Below are positions 15,569 to 22,548 of a stretch of 38,280 bases of DNA, piece by piece. Location of the stretch: positions 1 to 38,280 of the forward strand of contig JAVBLG010000039.1 of the NCBI GenBank assembly GCA_031553655.1, in the 5' to 3' direction. The DNA comes from JAVBLG01 sp031553655 (GTDB lineage Bacteria > Desulfobacterota > Desulfovibrionia > Desulfovibrionales > Desulfovibrionaceae). The notes beneath the pieces were generated by a model. That model ran no database searches. It saw only the letters and a program-made list of their open reading frames with translations, and was not told the origin of the DNA. Every line of letters starts with the position of its first letter. The first letter of the stretch is position 1. The position numbers and the translations under genes are program-made.

Positions 15569-16843
15569 ATGTCTTGCATTCTCGGCTGTATCGGCGATGA
15601 TTTCACCGGCAGCACAGATCTTGCCAACACCCTGGTGCGCCAGGGCATGCGTGTTATTCAAACTTGCGGCGTCCCCTCTGAAAATTTTGTCGTTCCCGAA
15701 GCCGACGCCCTTGTGGTTTCCTTAAAATGCCGTTCCATTGACCCGGATGAGGCTGTCAGCCAATGCCGGGAGGCCCTGGCCTGGCTGAAAAAACAAGGTT
15801 GTCGACAATTTTTCTGGAAATACTGCTCCACCTTCGATTCCACGGCCAGGGGCAACATCGGCCCGGTAGCCAAAGCCATGCTGGAAGATCTGGACGCGCC
15901 CTGCACCATTGTCTGCCCGGCTTTTCCCGAAAATAAACGCAGCATTTATATGGGGCATCTTTTTGTGGGCGAGCAGCTTCTCAGTGACAGTTCCATGCGC
16001 GATCACCCCGTAACCCCCATGCGCGATTCCAATCTGATGCGCCTGCTTGAGCCGCAAACCGGCGAAAAGGCGGGGCTGGTCCCGCTGGGCACAGTGCGCA
16101 AAGGCTCGGCAGCTGTGCGTGAAGCCATAAAAAGCCTTGTCGACTCAGGTGTGCGCTTTATTGTAACCGACGCAGTGGAAGACGCCGAGCTTTTCACCAT
16201 AGGTGAAGCCTGCGCTGAGCTGGCCCTGATTACCGGGGGCAGCGGCATATCCATGGGCCTGCCTGAAAACTTCCGCCGCGCGGGACTTTTGCCCAAACGC
16301 GACAATTCGGCCATGCCGCCCGATGTGTCCGGCCCTACGATAATTCTTTCCGGAAGCTGCTCCGTGGCTACCAGAGCGCAAATAGCCCGCTACGCCGAAT
16401 ACAATCTGCCCATGTTCCGGCTCGATCCTCTGCTGCTGGGCAAGGGAACAGAGCATTACGACGAAGCCCTCAAATTCGCGAAATCAGCCATGGCCGAGGG
16501 CAATCCCTCGCTGATCCACGCCGGGGAATCGCCGGAAGTAGTGGCCGAAATCCAAAAATGCCTCGGGCATGAGGCTTCCGGGCATCTGGTGGAAGAAGCT
16601 CTGGGCCGTCTGGCCGTCAGTCTGGTGGAAGCCGGGGCGCGGCGCGTAATTGTGGCCGGAGGCGAAAGCTCTGGCGCGGTGGTTACCGCCCTCAAAATCA
16701 CCGGTCTGCATATCGGCCCGCAAATCGCCCCCGGTGTACCGTGGACGGTTAGCATAGACAAGCCCGCTCTGGCCATTGCCCTGAAGTCGGGCAATTTCGG
16801 CGGGCCGGACTTTTTCATGGACGCCATGAAAATGCTGCCGTAA
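15569..16843 (+). CDS. otnK: 3-oxo-tetronate 4-kinase (DUF1537 family)
   Basis: 424 aa, the usual length for the four-carbon acid-sugar kinases. The N-terminal substrate-binding domain opens with GCIGDDFTGSTDLANTL, the family hallmark. The C-terminal nucleotide-binding domain has LSGSCSVATRAQI and a glycine-rich VAGGESSGAVVTAL, ending PGVPW-and-SGNFGGPDFF as in OtnK/DtnK. It would phosphorylate 3-oxo-tetronate to the 4-phosphate. The ATG at 15569 follows AAGGAGG by 7 nt; a start 21 nt upstream is less well placed. It is first in a plus-strand series with the dehydrogenase, GntP permease, racemase-fold protein and, after a repeat-filled gap, the decarboxylase. Confidence 0.9.
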   Translation: MSCILGCIGDDFTGSTDLANTLVRQGMRVIQTCGVPSENFVVPEADALVVSLKCRSIDPDEAVSQCREALAWLKKQGCRQFFWKYCSTFDSTARGNIGPVAKAMLEDLDAPCTIVCPAFPENKRSIYMGHLFVGEQLLSDSSMRDHPVTPMRDSNLMRLLEPQTGEKAGLVPLGTVRKGSAAVREAIKSLVDSGVRFIVTDAVEDAELFTIGEACAELALITGGSGISMGLPENFRRAGLLPKRDNSAMPPDVSGPTIILSGSCSVATRAQIARYAEYNLPMFRLDPLLLGKGTEHYDEALKFAKSAMAEGNPSLIHAGESPEVVAEIQKCLGHEASGHLVEEALGRLAVSLVEAGARRVIVAGGESSGAVVTALKITGLHIGPQIAPGVPWTVSIDKPALAIALKSGNFGGPDFFMDAMKMLP

Positions 16844-16895
16844 TAAAGACAAATTAGGCTGACTCCCCCTTTAACAATCAACCAAAGGAACTCAG

Positions 16896-17783
16896 ATGAG
16901 CACATGCGGACTGATCGGACTTGGGGCCATGGGAATGGGCATGGCCAAATCCATGGTGCGGGCCGGACTTGAAACCTGGGCTTTCGACCTTAACGCCGAA
17001 GCCCTGAAAAATTTTGCCGAATCCGGAGGTAAAACGGCCACAAGCGCGGCCGAGGTTGCCGCGTCCAGCGATATTTTCGTTCTTACAGTGATCAATGCGG
17101 TCCAGGTTGAAGACGTGCTCTTCGGTCGGGGCCAGGCCGCGTCCGCCCTTAAACCGGGCAGCGTGGTGGTGCTTTGCAGCACGGTAAAACCCGAAGACGC
17201 CGAGCGCGTGGGGCGGGAACTTGAAAAACAGGGCGTGCTGCTGCTTGACGCGCCCATGTCCGGCGGACCAGCCAGGGCGCAGAAAGGCGAAATAACCGTA
17301 ATGGCCTCGGGCGAAGAAACAGCTTTTGCCAAGGCCGAACCGGCACTGAAGGCCATGGCCTCCAAAATTTACAATCTGGGTGACAAGCCGGGCAAGGGGT
17401 CGGCCATGAAGGTAGTGCACCAGCTTCTGGCCGGGGTTCATATAGCCGCTGCGGCCGAGGCCCTGGCCTTTGGCATACGCATGGGGCTGAACCCGCAAAC
17501 AGTTTATGACGTTGTCACCAATGCCGCCGGAAATTCCTGGATGTTTGAAAACCGCATGGCCCATGTGCTGGCGGCCGACTACACCCCGCTTTCGGCGGTA
17601 AACATCTTTGTCAAAGACCTCGGCCTGGTGCTCGATACCAGCAATAAAGCCATGTTTCCGGCCCCGCTGGCCGCCACCGCGCATCAGCAATTTATCAACG
17701 CCAGCGCCGCCGGATACGGCCTGGAAGACGATTCGGCTGTTATCAAAATATTCCCCGGCATAGACTTGCCTAAAAAAAAGTAA
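16896..17783 (+). CDS. ltnD: L-threonate dehydrogenase-like enzyme (beta-hydroxyacid dehydrogenase family)
   Basis: 295 aa. Rossmann fold GLIGLGAMGMGMAKSMVRAG at 5-24, substrate-binding DAPMSGGPARAQKGEITVM at 118-136, and catalytic K172 in the AMKVVHQLLAG helix, all intact. Next to otnK, a GntP permease and an OtnC-type aldolase, the best call is the NAD-dependent threonate/erythronate dehydrogenase that makes an oxo-tetronate; the exact stereoisomer cannot be decided. Relatives include tartronate semialdehyde reductase. AAAGGA precedes the ATG by about 6 nt. The gap from otnK is 52 bp, so they are likely co-transcribed. Confidence 0.85.
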   Translation: MSTCGLIGLGAMGMGMAKSMVRAGLETWAFDLNAEALKNFAESGGKTATSAAEVAASSDIFVLTVINAVQVEDVLFGRGQAASALKPGSVVVLCSTVKPEDAERVGRELEKQGVLLLDAPMSGGPARAQKGEITVMASGEETAFAKAEPALKAMASKIYNLGDKPGKGSAMKVVHQLLAGVHIAAAAEALAFGIRMGLNPQTVYDVVTNAAGNSWMFENRMAHVLAADYTPLSAVNIFVKDLGLVLDTSNKAMFPAPLAATAHQQFINASAAGYGLEDDSAVIKIFPGIDLPKKK

Positions 17784-17838
17784 AAATGCGTTGAGTAAAA
17801 CGCATCACGTAAACAATTCACCCTAAAGGGGGCGACAT

Positions 17839-19200
17839 ATGGTCACCGGTTCCATGCTTCTAGCCATCTTCGCGATTTCCATCGTCCTGCTTCTGTTCGC
17901 CATCATAAAACTGCGAATCAATCCCTTTCTTGCTCTTCTGGGCATTGCCATCATTACCGGATTCATGGTCAATATGCCGGTCAAACAAATGACCGACACC
18001 TTGGCCACCGGCTTTGGCGGCACCCTGCGCGGCATTGGCATCGTCATAGGCCTGGGCGTTATTTTCGGGCAGATTCTGTCCGAAGCCAAAGCCACGGACG
18101 CTATTGCCAACGCCATGCTGCGCTCCGTGGGCAAAAATAACGCGGCCCTGGCCATAAACACTTCGGGCTGGCTTGTATCTATCCCAGTGTTTATGGACGC
18201 GGCCTTTGTTATTTTCATGCCCCTGGTGCGCCATATAGCCACAACCATACGTAAACCTATGGTTGTGCTGGTTTGCGCCCTTGGCGTGGGCACCATCACC
18301 AGCCACGCCCTGGTCATTCCCACCCCCGGCCCCTTGGCCGTGGCCGGTAATATGAACGTCAACGTTGGAATTTTTCTGCTTTATTCGCTAATCGTTTCCT
18401 GGCCCGCCTCCCTTGTGGGCGGCTATCTCTACGGTAAGTTCCTTGAAAAGACCAAAGCGGCTCAAGACTCCCTGGCCGAGCTGAATGCGGAAACCGCCGA
18501 CGCGGCCGCTCCCACCGCCGTTGAAGACGGCCCCTCCGGAACGCGGGCTTTGCTGGTGCTGCTGCTGCCCATTCTTATGATCCTCATCGGCAGCATTTTC
18601 ACCCTCATGCTGCCCAAAGACAACTTGTTTTACGGCGTCGTCTACTTCTTCGGTGACAAAAACGTAGCCCTGCTCATCGGCGTGATCGTGGCCACTGTGG
18701 CCCTGCGCCCCTACTTCAAGCGCCCCGTGGGCGACATGATCACCGACGCCTGCGCCGCCGCCGGCATGATTTTCCTGATCACCGGCGCGGGCGGCGCCTT
18801 TGGAGCCATTATTACCGCCAGCGGTATCGGCAATTTCCTGGTGGCCACGCTTAAGGGCATGAACATATCTCTGCTGGTGTTGGGCTTTGTGCTCAGCCAG
18901 CTGCTGCGCTCGGCCCAGGGTTCCACCACCGTGGCCCTGATCACCACCTCGGCTATCATCGGCCCGCTGGTGGCTGGAACAGGCCTTTCGCCCATCCTGG
19001 TGGGTCTGGCCATCTGCGCCGGGGGCATCGGCGGCTCTCTGCCCAATGACTCCGGATTCTGGGTCATTTCGCGCTACGGCGGCCTTTCCGTTGAAGATAC
19101 TCTCAAGGCCTGGACGTATGGCGGAACCATCGCCGGGGTAACTTCGTTCCTGATTATTCTGCTGCTGTCCTCCATACCCGGGCTTCCAGGATTATATTAA
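17839..19200 (+). CDS. GntP-family sugar-acid:proton symporter
   Basis: 453 aa with about 12-14 hydrophobic segments. GntP-family wording includes LATGFGGTLRGIGIVIGLGVIFG near residues 55-77, IPVFMDAAFVIFMPL, LVIPTPGPLA and, late, GSLPNDSGFWVISRYGG. A hydrophilic central loop (about 205-235) is typical. Members import gluconate and related aldonates with protons across the inner membrane; here the substrate is probably a tetronate such as threonate or erythronate, judged by neighbours. AAGGGGG lies 6 nt before the ATG. It is 55 bp downstream of the dehydrogenase gene. Confidence 0.9.
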   Translation: MVTGSMLLAIFAISIVLLLFAIIKLRINPFLALLGIAIITGFMVNMPVKQMTDTLATGFGGTLRGIGIVIGLGVIFGQILSEAKATDAIANAMLRSVGKNNAALAINTSGWLVSIPVFMDAAFVIFMPLVRHIATTIRKPMVVLVCALGVGTITSHALVIPTPGPLAVAGNMNVNVGIFLLYSLIVSWPASLVGGYLYGKFLEKTKAAQDSLAELNAETADAAAPTAVEDGPSGTRALLVLLLPILMILIGSIFTLMLPKDNLFYGVVYFFGDKNVALLIGVIVATVALRPYFKRPVGDMITDACAAAGMIFLITGAGGAFGAIITASGIGNFLVATLKGMNISLLVLGFVLSQLLRSAQGSTTVALITTSAIIGPLVAGTGLSPILVGLAICAGGIGGSLPNDSGFWVISRYGGLSVEDTLKAWTYGGTIAGVTSFLIILLLSSIPGLPGLY

Positions 19201-19301
19201 TCCTGAGCAAGAACTCATAAAGCCCGAACACGGCAAAACAGGACAAACGCCTCCGTCCTCTACGTAAATGTGGCGGCCGAAGGCAACAACAAGGAGCGCA
19301 T

Positions 19302-19958
19302 ATGAAAAAAATTGTGGCCATAATACATACCAGCCCGGTATCCATGAAAGAACTGAATGATCTTTTCGCGGAAATAGTACCGGAAGCCCAAGTATACAAC
19401 ATTATGGACGACAGCCTGCTCAAAGAAGTGAGCACCGTTGGGCACGTAACCCCCGGCATCGTCAAACGCATGGCCGCCTATGCTCAACAGGCTGAGGCCA
19501 TTGGCGCGGATCTGATCTTCAACCAATGCTCGTCGGTGGCCGAAGCCATGGACATAGTAAGGAACATGATCAGCCGCCCGATTCTTAAAATCGATCAGGC
19601 TATGGCCGAAAAGGCCGTGACCCTGGGCGAAAAAATAGCCGTGGTGGCCACCGTGGCTTCAACCGCGGGACCAAGCTCGCGTCTGGTGCAAACCGCCGCC
19701 CACGCCGCCGGAAAAAACATCCATGTTAAAACCGTGCTGGTGGACGGAGCCCTGAACGTTCTGATGAGCGGCGACCGCGCCGCCCACAACAAAATGGTGC
19801 TCCAAGCCATTGAAAAGGCTGAAAAAGACGCGGACGTGATCGTTCTGGCCCAGGGCAGCATGACCGTGCTGCTGCCCGAACTGGCCCATATCAAGAAACC
19901 GGTGCTCGCCAGTCCGCGCCTCGGCGTGGAACGAGCCAGGAAAGAGTTGGGGTTATAA
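19302..19958 (+). CDS. Asp/Glu-racemase-fold protein retaining one of two catalytic cysteines
   Basis: 218 aa. The fold is indicated by the first-half motif FNQCSSVAEA with C76 and the second-half segments VVATVASTAGPSSRL and DVIVLAQGSM. In two-base racemases both half-sites carry cysteine; here the second is AQGSM (183-187), so only one remains. One-cysteine members of the superfamily (for example arylmalonate decarboxylase, which keeps the other cysteine) do chemistry other than racemisation. The gene follows gntP by 101 bp with AAGGAG at good spacing, in a pathway otherwise lacking the isomerase OtnI. It may supply an isomerase or epimerase step; that is inference. An R1 repeat begins about 13 nt past its stop. 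Confidence 0.75.
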   Translation: MKKIVAIIHTSPVSMKELNDLFAEIVPEAQVYNIMDDSLLKEVSTVGHVTPGIVKRMAAYAQQAEAIGADLIFNQCSSVAEAMDIVRNMISRPILKIDQAMAEKAVTLGEKIAVVATVASTAGPSSRLVQTAAHAAGKNIHVKTVLVDGALNVLMSGDRAAHNKMVLQAIEKAEKDADVIVLAQGSMTVLLPELAHIKKPVLASPRLGVERARKELGL

Positions 19959-19971
19959 TGTAGTTAGCTAT

Positions 19972-20057
19972 TGGGGAGGGGGGAAGGAACTTTTTGGTAA
20001 AAAGTTCCCTCCCCCCTCCCCAAACCCCACCCTCATCCCTCAAAAACTTTTATTTGC
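19972..20057 (+). repeat. R1 repeat, short form, after the racemase-fold gene
   Basis: This is the most regular copy. A G-rich arm (GGGGAGGGGGGAAGGAAC then TTTTT) and its C-rich partner (AAAAA then GTTCCCTCCCCCCTCCCC) form a stem of about 23 bp around GGT. The tail AAACCCCACCCTCATCCCTC and AAAAACTTTTATTTGCC follow. There is no internal module. Confidence 0.85.
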
Positions 20058-20106
20058 CATATCTGCGCGTTATCATTGAGATCAATTTTACACGACAATA
20101 TGCTTA

Positions 20107-20139
20107 GAGCGTTTTGCGAATGAAATGAGTGAAATGCTC
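20107..20139 (+). repeat. R3 hairpin, copy B
   Basis: GAGCGTTT and AAATGCTC arms enclose a loop with GCGAATGAAATGAGTG. It is 33 nt like copy A (9167) and lies about 50 nt beyond an R1 repeat, directly before an R2 element. Confidence 0.55.
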
Positions 20140-20257
20140 TGACGGCCCGTGCGTTGTTAGGGCCGTCCGGACACGAAGTGTCCGTAATTTAGGCGGCGAA
20201 GCCGCCGTAATAACATGCTATTCCGAGCCGCCGCTGAAAGGCGGCGCAGGACAATCA
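20140..20257 (+). repeat. R2 four-stem element, copy 2
   Basis: H1 is GACGGCCC/GGGCCGTC with loop GTGCGTTGTTA. H2 is CGGACAC/GTGTCCG with loop GAA. H3 is GGCGGC/GCCGCC with loop GAA. H4 is GCCGCC/GGCGGC with loop GCTGAAA. Compared with copy 1, H1 and H2 each change two base pairs on both sides, keeping the pairing. Confidence 0.75.
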
Positions 20258-20287
20258 GCCTTAATTCTTAAAAAACAGTTTCAGGTA

Positions 20288-20318
20288 ATGGATAATTTCA
20301 AAAGCAAAATGCTATAAA
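20288..20318 (+). promoter_or_regulatory. R4 promoter-like segment upstream of otnC
   Basis: ATGGATAATTT followed by an A-rich stretch and GCTATAAA. It matches 21828-21857 upstream of another gene in about 27 of 31 aligned columns, with one gap. CTATAA(A/T) could be a -10 box. The two copies are about 1.5 kb apart and lie 92 and 30 nt before start codons. Confidence 0.4.
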
Positions 20319-20332
20319 CAGTGCCGGGTAGT

Positions 20333-20373
20333 GAATAGAGCTGACTGGGGATTGAAACATTATTCGGTAAAAA
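20333..20373 (+). repeat. R5 short repeat, copy 2
   Basis: GAGCTGACTGGGGATTGAAA and flanks resemble 7358-7395. It lies about 40 nt before otnC. Its meaning is unknown. Confidence 0.4.
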
Positions 20374-20409
20374 AATATTGCAATTAAGTATAACGATAAG
20401 GAAATTCTG

Positions 20410-21051
20410 ATGAATAATCAGGAAGAACAAAATTTGCGCGAAGCCTTGGCCAAAGCCGGACAGCTTTTCGCCGCCAGAGGCATGGCCCCCGGAACTTCGG
20501 GCAACATGAGCGCAAGGCTGCCGTCAGGCGGCTTTTTGGTAACGCCCACAGGTGGTTCCCTTGGCGATTTGAACTCGGAAAAAATAAGTCTTCTGGACCA
20601 AAACGGCGAATATGTAAGCGGAGCAAAGCCCACCAAGGAAGCCCCCATGCACCTGGCTTGCTATGCCGCCAGGCCCGAAGCCGGAGCTATTGTGCATTTG
20701 CATTCGCCTATGGCTACGGCCTTTTCCTGTCTGGCCGGGCTTGACCGGAATGACGCCGTGCCCGCCTACACTCCCTACGGGCTGATGCGCTACGGGCGCG
20801 TGGGCCTGTGCCCCTACGCCAGGCCCGGCAGCGTTGAATTGGCTAAAAAAGTCGCCGAAATAATGGCCGAACACAAGGCCGCGCTCATGGTCAACCACGG
20901 CCTGATCGTAACCGGAAAAAACTTGGAAGCCGCTGTGGCCAACGCCGAAGAACTTGAGGAAAGCTGCCGCATATACTTCACTCTGAGCGGACACAAGGCA
21001 GTAATGATCAGCTGCGAGGATCAGGAGGAGTTGCTCAAGTCAAAGGCGTGA
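20410..21051 (+). CDS. otnC: 3-oxo-tetronate 4-phosphate decarboxylase (class II aldolase family)
   Basis: 213 aa, the typical length of the fuculose-aldolase/OtnC group. Metal ligands are in place: H96 and H98 in VHLHSP and H163 in VNHG; E77 in the KEAPMH segment is the probable catalytic acid; TSGNMSAR at 29-36 binds phosphate. In OtnC proteins the reaction is decarboxylation of 3-oxo-tetronate 4-phosphate to dihydroxyacetone phosphate, completing the route begun by otnK and the dehydrogenase. The family also contains aldolases and epimerases, and assignment here relies on the neighbours. AAGGAAA precedes the ATG. It is last on the strand, ending at a hairpin facing dedA. Confidence 0.85.
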   Translation: MNNQEEQNLREALAKAGQLFAARGMAPGTSGNMSARLPSGGFLVTPTGGSLGDLNSEKISLLDQNGEYVSGAKPTKEAPMHLACYAARPEAGAIVHLHSPMATAFSCLAGLDRNDAVPAYTPYGLMRYGRVGLCPYARPGSVELAKKVAEIMAEHKAALMVNHGLIVTGKNLEAAVANAEELEESCRIYFTLSGHKAVMISCEDQEELLKSKA

Positions 21052-21071
21052 CAAACCCCAGTGATTACAAA

Positions 21072-21127
21072 GCAAGTGAAAAAGCCTCCTGTAATGCCAC
21101 AAGGCAAAAGGCGGCTTTTTCACTTGC
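21072..21127. terminator. Inverted repeat between the convergent otnC and dedA genes
   Basis: GCAAGTGAAAAAGCC (21072-21086) and GGCTTTTTCACTTGC (21113-21127) pair perfectly over 15 bp around a 26-nt loop. The T-run lies inside the stem rather than after it, so termination is likely by position but the mechanism is less certain. Confidence 0.6.
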
Positions 21128-21162
21128 CGGCTCAAGCGTCTCGGGCTTCCGCGCACGACACG

Positions 21163-21807
21163 TCAGCTCTTTCGACCGCTCCTCCAGCTTTTGAACACCT
21201 CAACAGCTATTGGCAGAAGCGAAATAATGATTATCGCATATATGATCAGGCTGAAATTTTGCCGGGCAAAAGGCGTGTTGCCCAAAAAATAACCCAAGGA
21301 AACCAGCGAGCCGACCCACAAAATACAGCCTGTTATGTTGTAGAACAGGAATTTGGCGGGATTCATCAGGGCTACTCCGGCCACAAAGGGGGCAAAGGTG
21401 CGGATTATAGGCATAAAACGCGCCAGCACAATGGCTTTGCCGCCGTGGCGCTCGTAGAAGGCATTGGCTTTTAATAGATGCGCTTTCTTTATGAACCGGG
21501 TATCTTTCTTAAAAATCGCCGGTCCCACATTGCGGCCTATGGTGTAGTTGACCGCGTCGCCAATCATGCCCGCGGCCAGCAGAACAGCCATGGACTCAGG
21601 ATAACCAAGCAGCCCGGCTCCGGCAACCACTCCGGTGGCAAACAGCAGAGAGTCGCCGGGCAAAAACGGTGTTACCACCAGCCCGGTTTCACAAAAAACG
21701 ATGAGAAACAAAATGGCGTAAAGCCACATCCCGTACTGGGCGGCCAATTCAAAAAGATGCTTGTCGATATGCAGAATAAAATCAACAAGCTGAAGTATAA
21801 TATCCAT
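21163..21807 (-). CDS. DedA-family membrane protein
   Basis: 214 aa, the usual DedA size, with a re-entrant-loop architecture and about five hydrophobic stretches. Family residues include the acidic/proline motif FCETGLVVTPFLPGDSLLF in the first half and the paired arginines in ARFMPIIRTFAPFVAG in the second. DedA proteins act in the inner membrane, several as phospholipid or undecaprenyl-phosphate translocases dependent on the proton gradient. The ATG at 21807 is chosen because AGAGG lies about 10 nt upstream; an in-frame TTG at 21816 touches that site. It is convergent with otnC and divergent from the 113-aa gene. Confidence 0.9.
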   Translation of the reverse strand: MDIILQLVDFILHIDKHLFELAAQYGMWLYAILFLIVFCETGLVVTPFLPGDSLLFATGVVAGAGLLGYPESMAVLLAAGMIGDAVNYTIGRNVGPAIFKKDTRFIKKAHLLKANAFYERHGGKAIVLARFMPIIRTFAPFVAGVALMNPAKFLFYNITGCILWVGSLVSLGYFLGNTPFARQNFSLIIYAIIIISLLPIAVEVFKSWRSGRKS

Positions 21808-21827
21808 TAAAGCCAAGCCTCTTTACG

Positions 21828-21857
21828 ATGGATAATTTAAAAAGTAAAATACTATAA
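21828..21857 (+). promoter_or_regulatory. R4 promoter-like segment upstream of the 113-aa gene
   Basis: This is the second copy of the segment at 20288. TATAAT at 21852-21857 is a perfect -10 hexamer, placed about 30 nt before the ATG at 21887. No consensus -35 was found at the usual distance. Confidence 0.5.
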
Positions 21858-21886
21858 TAGTTTAACGCGCACCAAAGGAACAAGCC

Positions 21887-22228
21887 ATGATAAATTTAAA
21901 ACAATTCAGCGAGTTGACCATAGATTGGAATCTGTCGCCGGAACATGCCGTAACCATGTACCTGGAATGGGGCAATAACGACTGGCATGCCGAATACCCC
22001 CCGGTGCGCTCCAAGGATGATATCTCCCACTACTTTGTTGTGGACACCTGGGGGCCCAAGCCGATCATCCGGCTGGTCAGGCGCAACAGCGAAGCCGCTG
22101 TGGACCTGATTGCGTTCGACATGCCCGACGAACTGATACCCGGTTTCAAGGTCGAATTCGGAGAGCTTCGCGGAATTTTCGAACCCGGCAGTGCCGTCAA
22201 AGATTGGCTCAAAGCACAAATGCACTAA
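21887..22228 (+). CDS. Conserved 113-aa protein, probably the DVU0772-like family
   Basis: Soluble, acidic, no signal peptide or membrane segment. The sequence is well formed: MINLKQFSELTIDWNLSPEHAVTMYLEWGN at the start, then alternating beta-type strands (YFVVDTWG, IIRLVRR, VDLIAFDMP) and a terminal helix VKDWLKAQM. I associate this protein with a Desulfovibrio family of unknown function (DVU0772-like), from memory and not checked. AAAGGAAC lies 8 nt before the ATG and a TATAAT box upstream, so it is a stand-alone gene and probably well expressed. Confidence 0.7.
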   Translation: MINLKQFSELTIDWNLSPEHAVTMYLEWGNNDWHAEYPPVRSKDDISHYFVVDTWGPKPIIRLVRRNSEAAVDLIAFDMPDELIPGFKVEFGELRGIFEPGSAVKDWLKAQMH

Positions 22229-22296
22229 AAAGCGACATCATCTTTAGGGGCTGTCTCCAAATGCGTCTTTTGTCCAATTGACATCGTCAAGCGGGC

Positions 22297-22545
22297 TTTT
22301 TGCTCAGGTCGAGTACCGTAAGAGTAAACGGTCGCCTTGGCATGCTGATGATATTATCACCTTAAAAAATAAAAAACTGCCTACATCTTTCGGAACAGCC
22401 GCCGCGCGGGTCAGTGTTTTTTGTTCCCTGCCAAGGCGGAAAGTTTGTTGCGAGAGGAGTGTACTTCTTACCGTACTCGACTTGAGCAAAAAAACTTTCC
22501 AACGCAGGCAGGGGGCAAAAGACACGCCCCGCGCGGCGGCTGTTC
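22297..22545. repeat. Nested interleaved inverted repeats between convergent genes
   Basis: Two inverted repeats interleave. L1 (22297-22323) pairs with R1' (22466-22492) over 27 positions with two mismatches. L2 (22393-22451) pairs with R2' (22486-22545), starting with a perfect 18-bp block GAACAGCCGCCGCGCGGG. The order L1-L2-R1'-R2' cannot pair fully at once. On the minus strand the L2/R2' hairpin begins just past the M24 stop and is followed after about 15 nt by TTTTTTATTTTTT, so it may terminate that gene. The rest of 22229-22548 holds no gene. Confidence 0.7.
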
Positions 22546-22548
22546 TAT

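Larger units (their letters stand above)
19959..20409. other. Repeat-filled gap inside the sugar-acid cluster
   Basis: 451 bp without a credible gene. In order it holds an R1 copy, an R3 hairpin, an R2 four-stem element, a 31-bp promoter-like segment and an R5 segment, then the ribosome site of otnC (AAGGAAATTCTG-ATG). The first three look like a 3' end and the last two like a new 5' region, so otnC may have its own promoter. Confidence 0.65.

Noticed and set aside
16878..17690. 270-aa minus-strand frame opposite the threonate-dehydrogenase-like gene
   Set aside because: It is the antisense shadow of a gene with complete dehydrogenase motifs; its histidine- and glycine-rich translation resembles no protein.
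20129..20317. 62-aa plus-strand frame in the sugar-acid cluster gap
   Set aside because: It reads through the R2 hairpins; structure explains the sequence better than coding.
22249..22262. Insertion-sequence end
   Set aside because: GGGGCTGTCTCC recalls some IS termini, but no partner end, transposase fragment or target duplication is visible.
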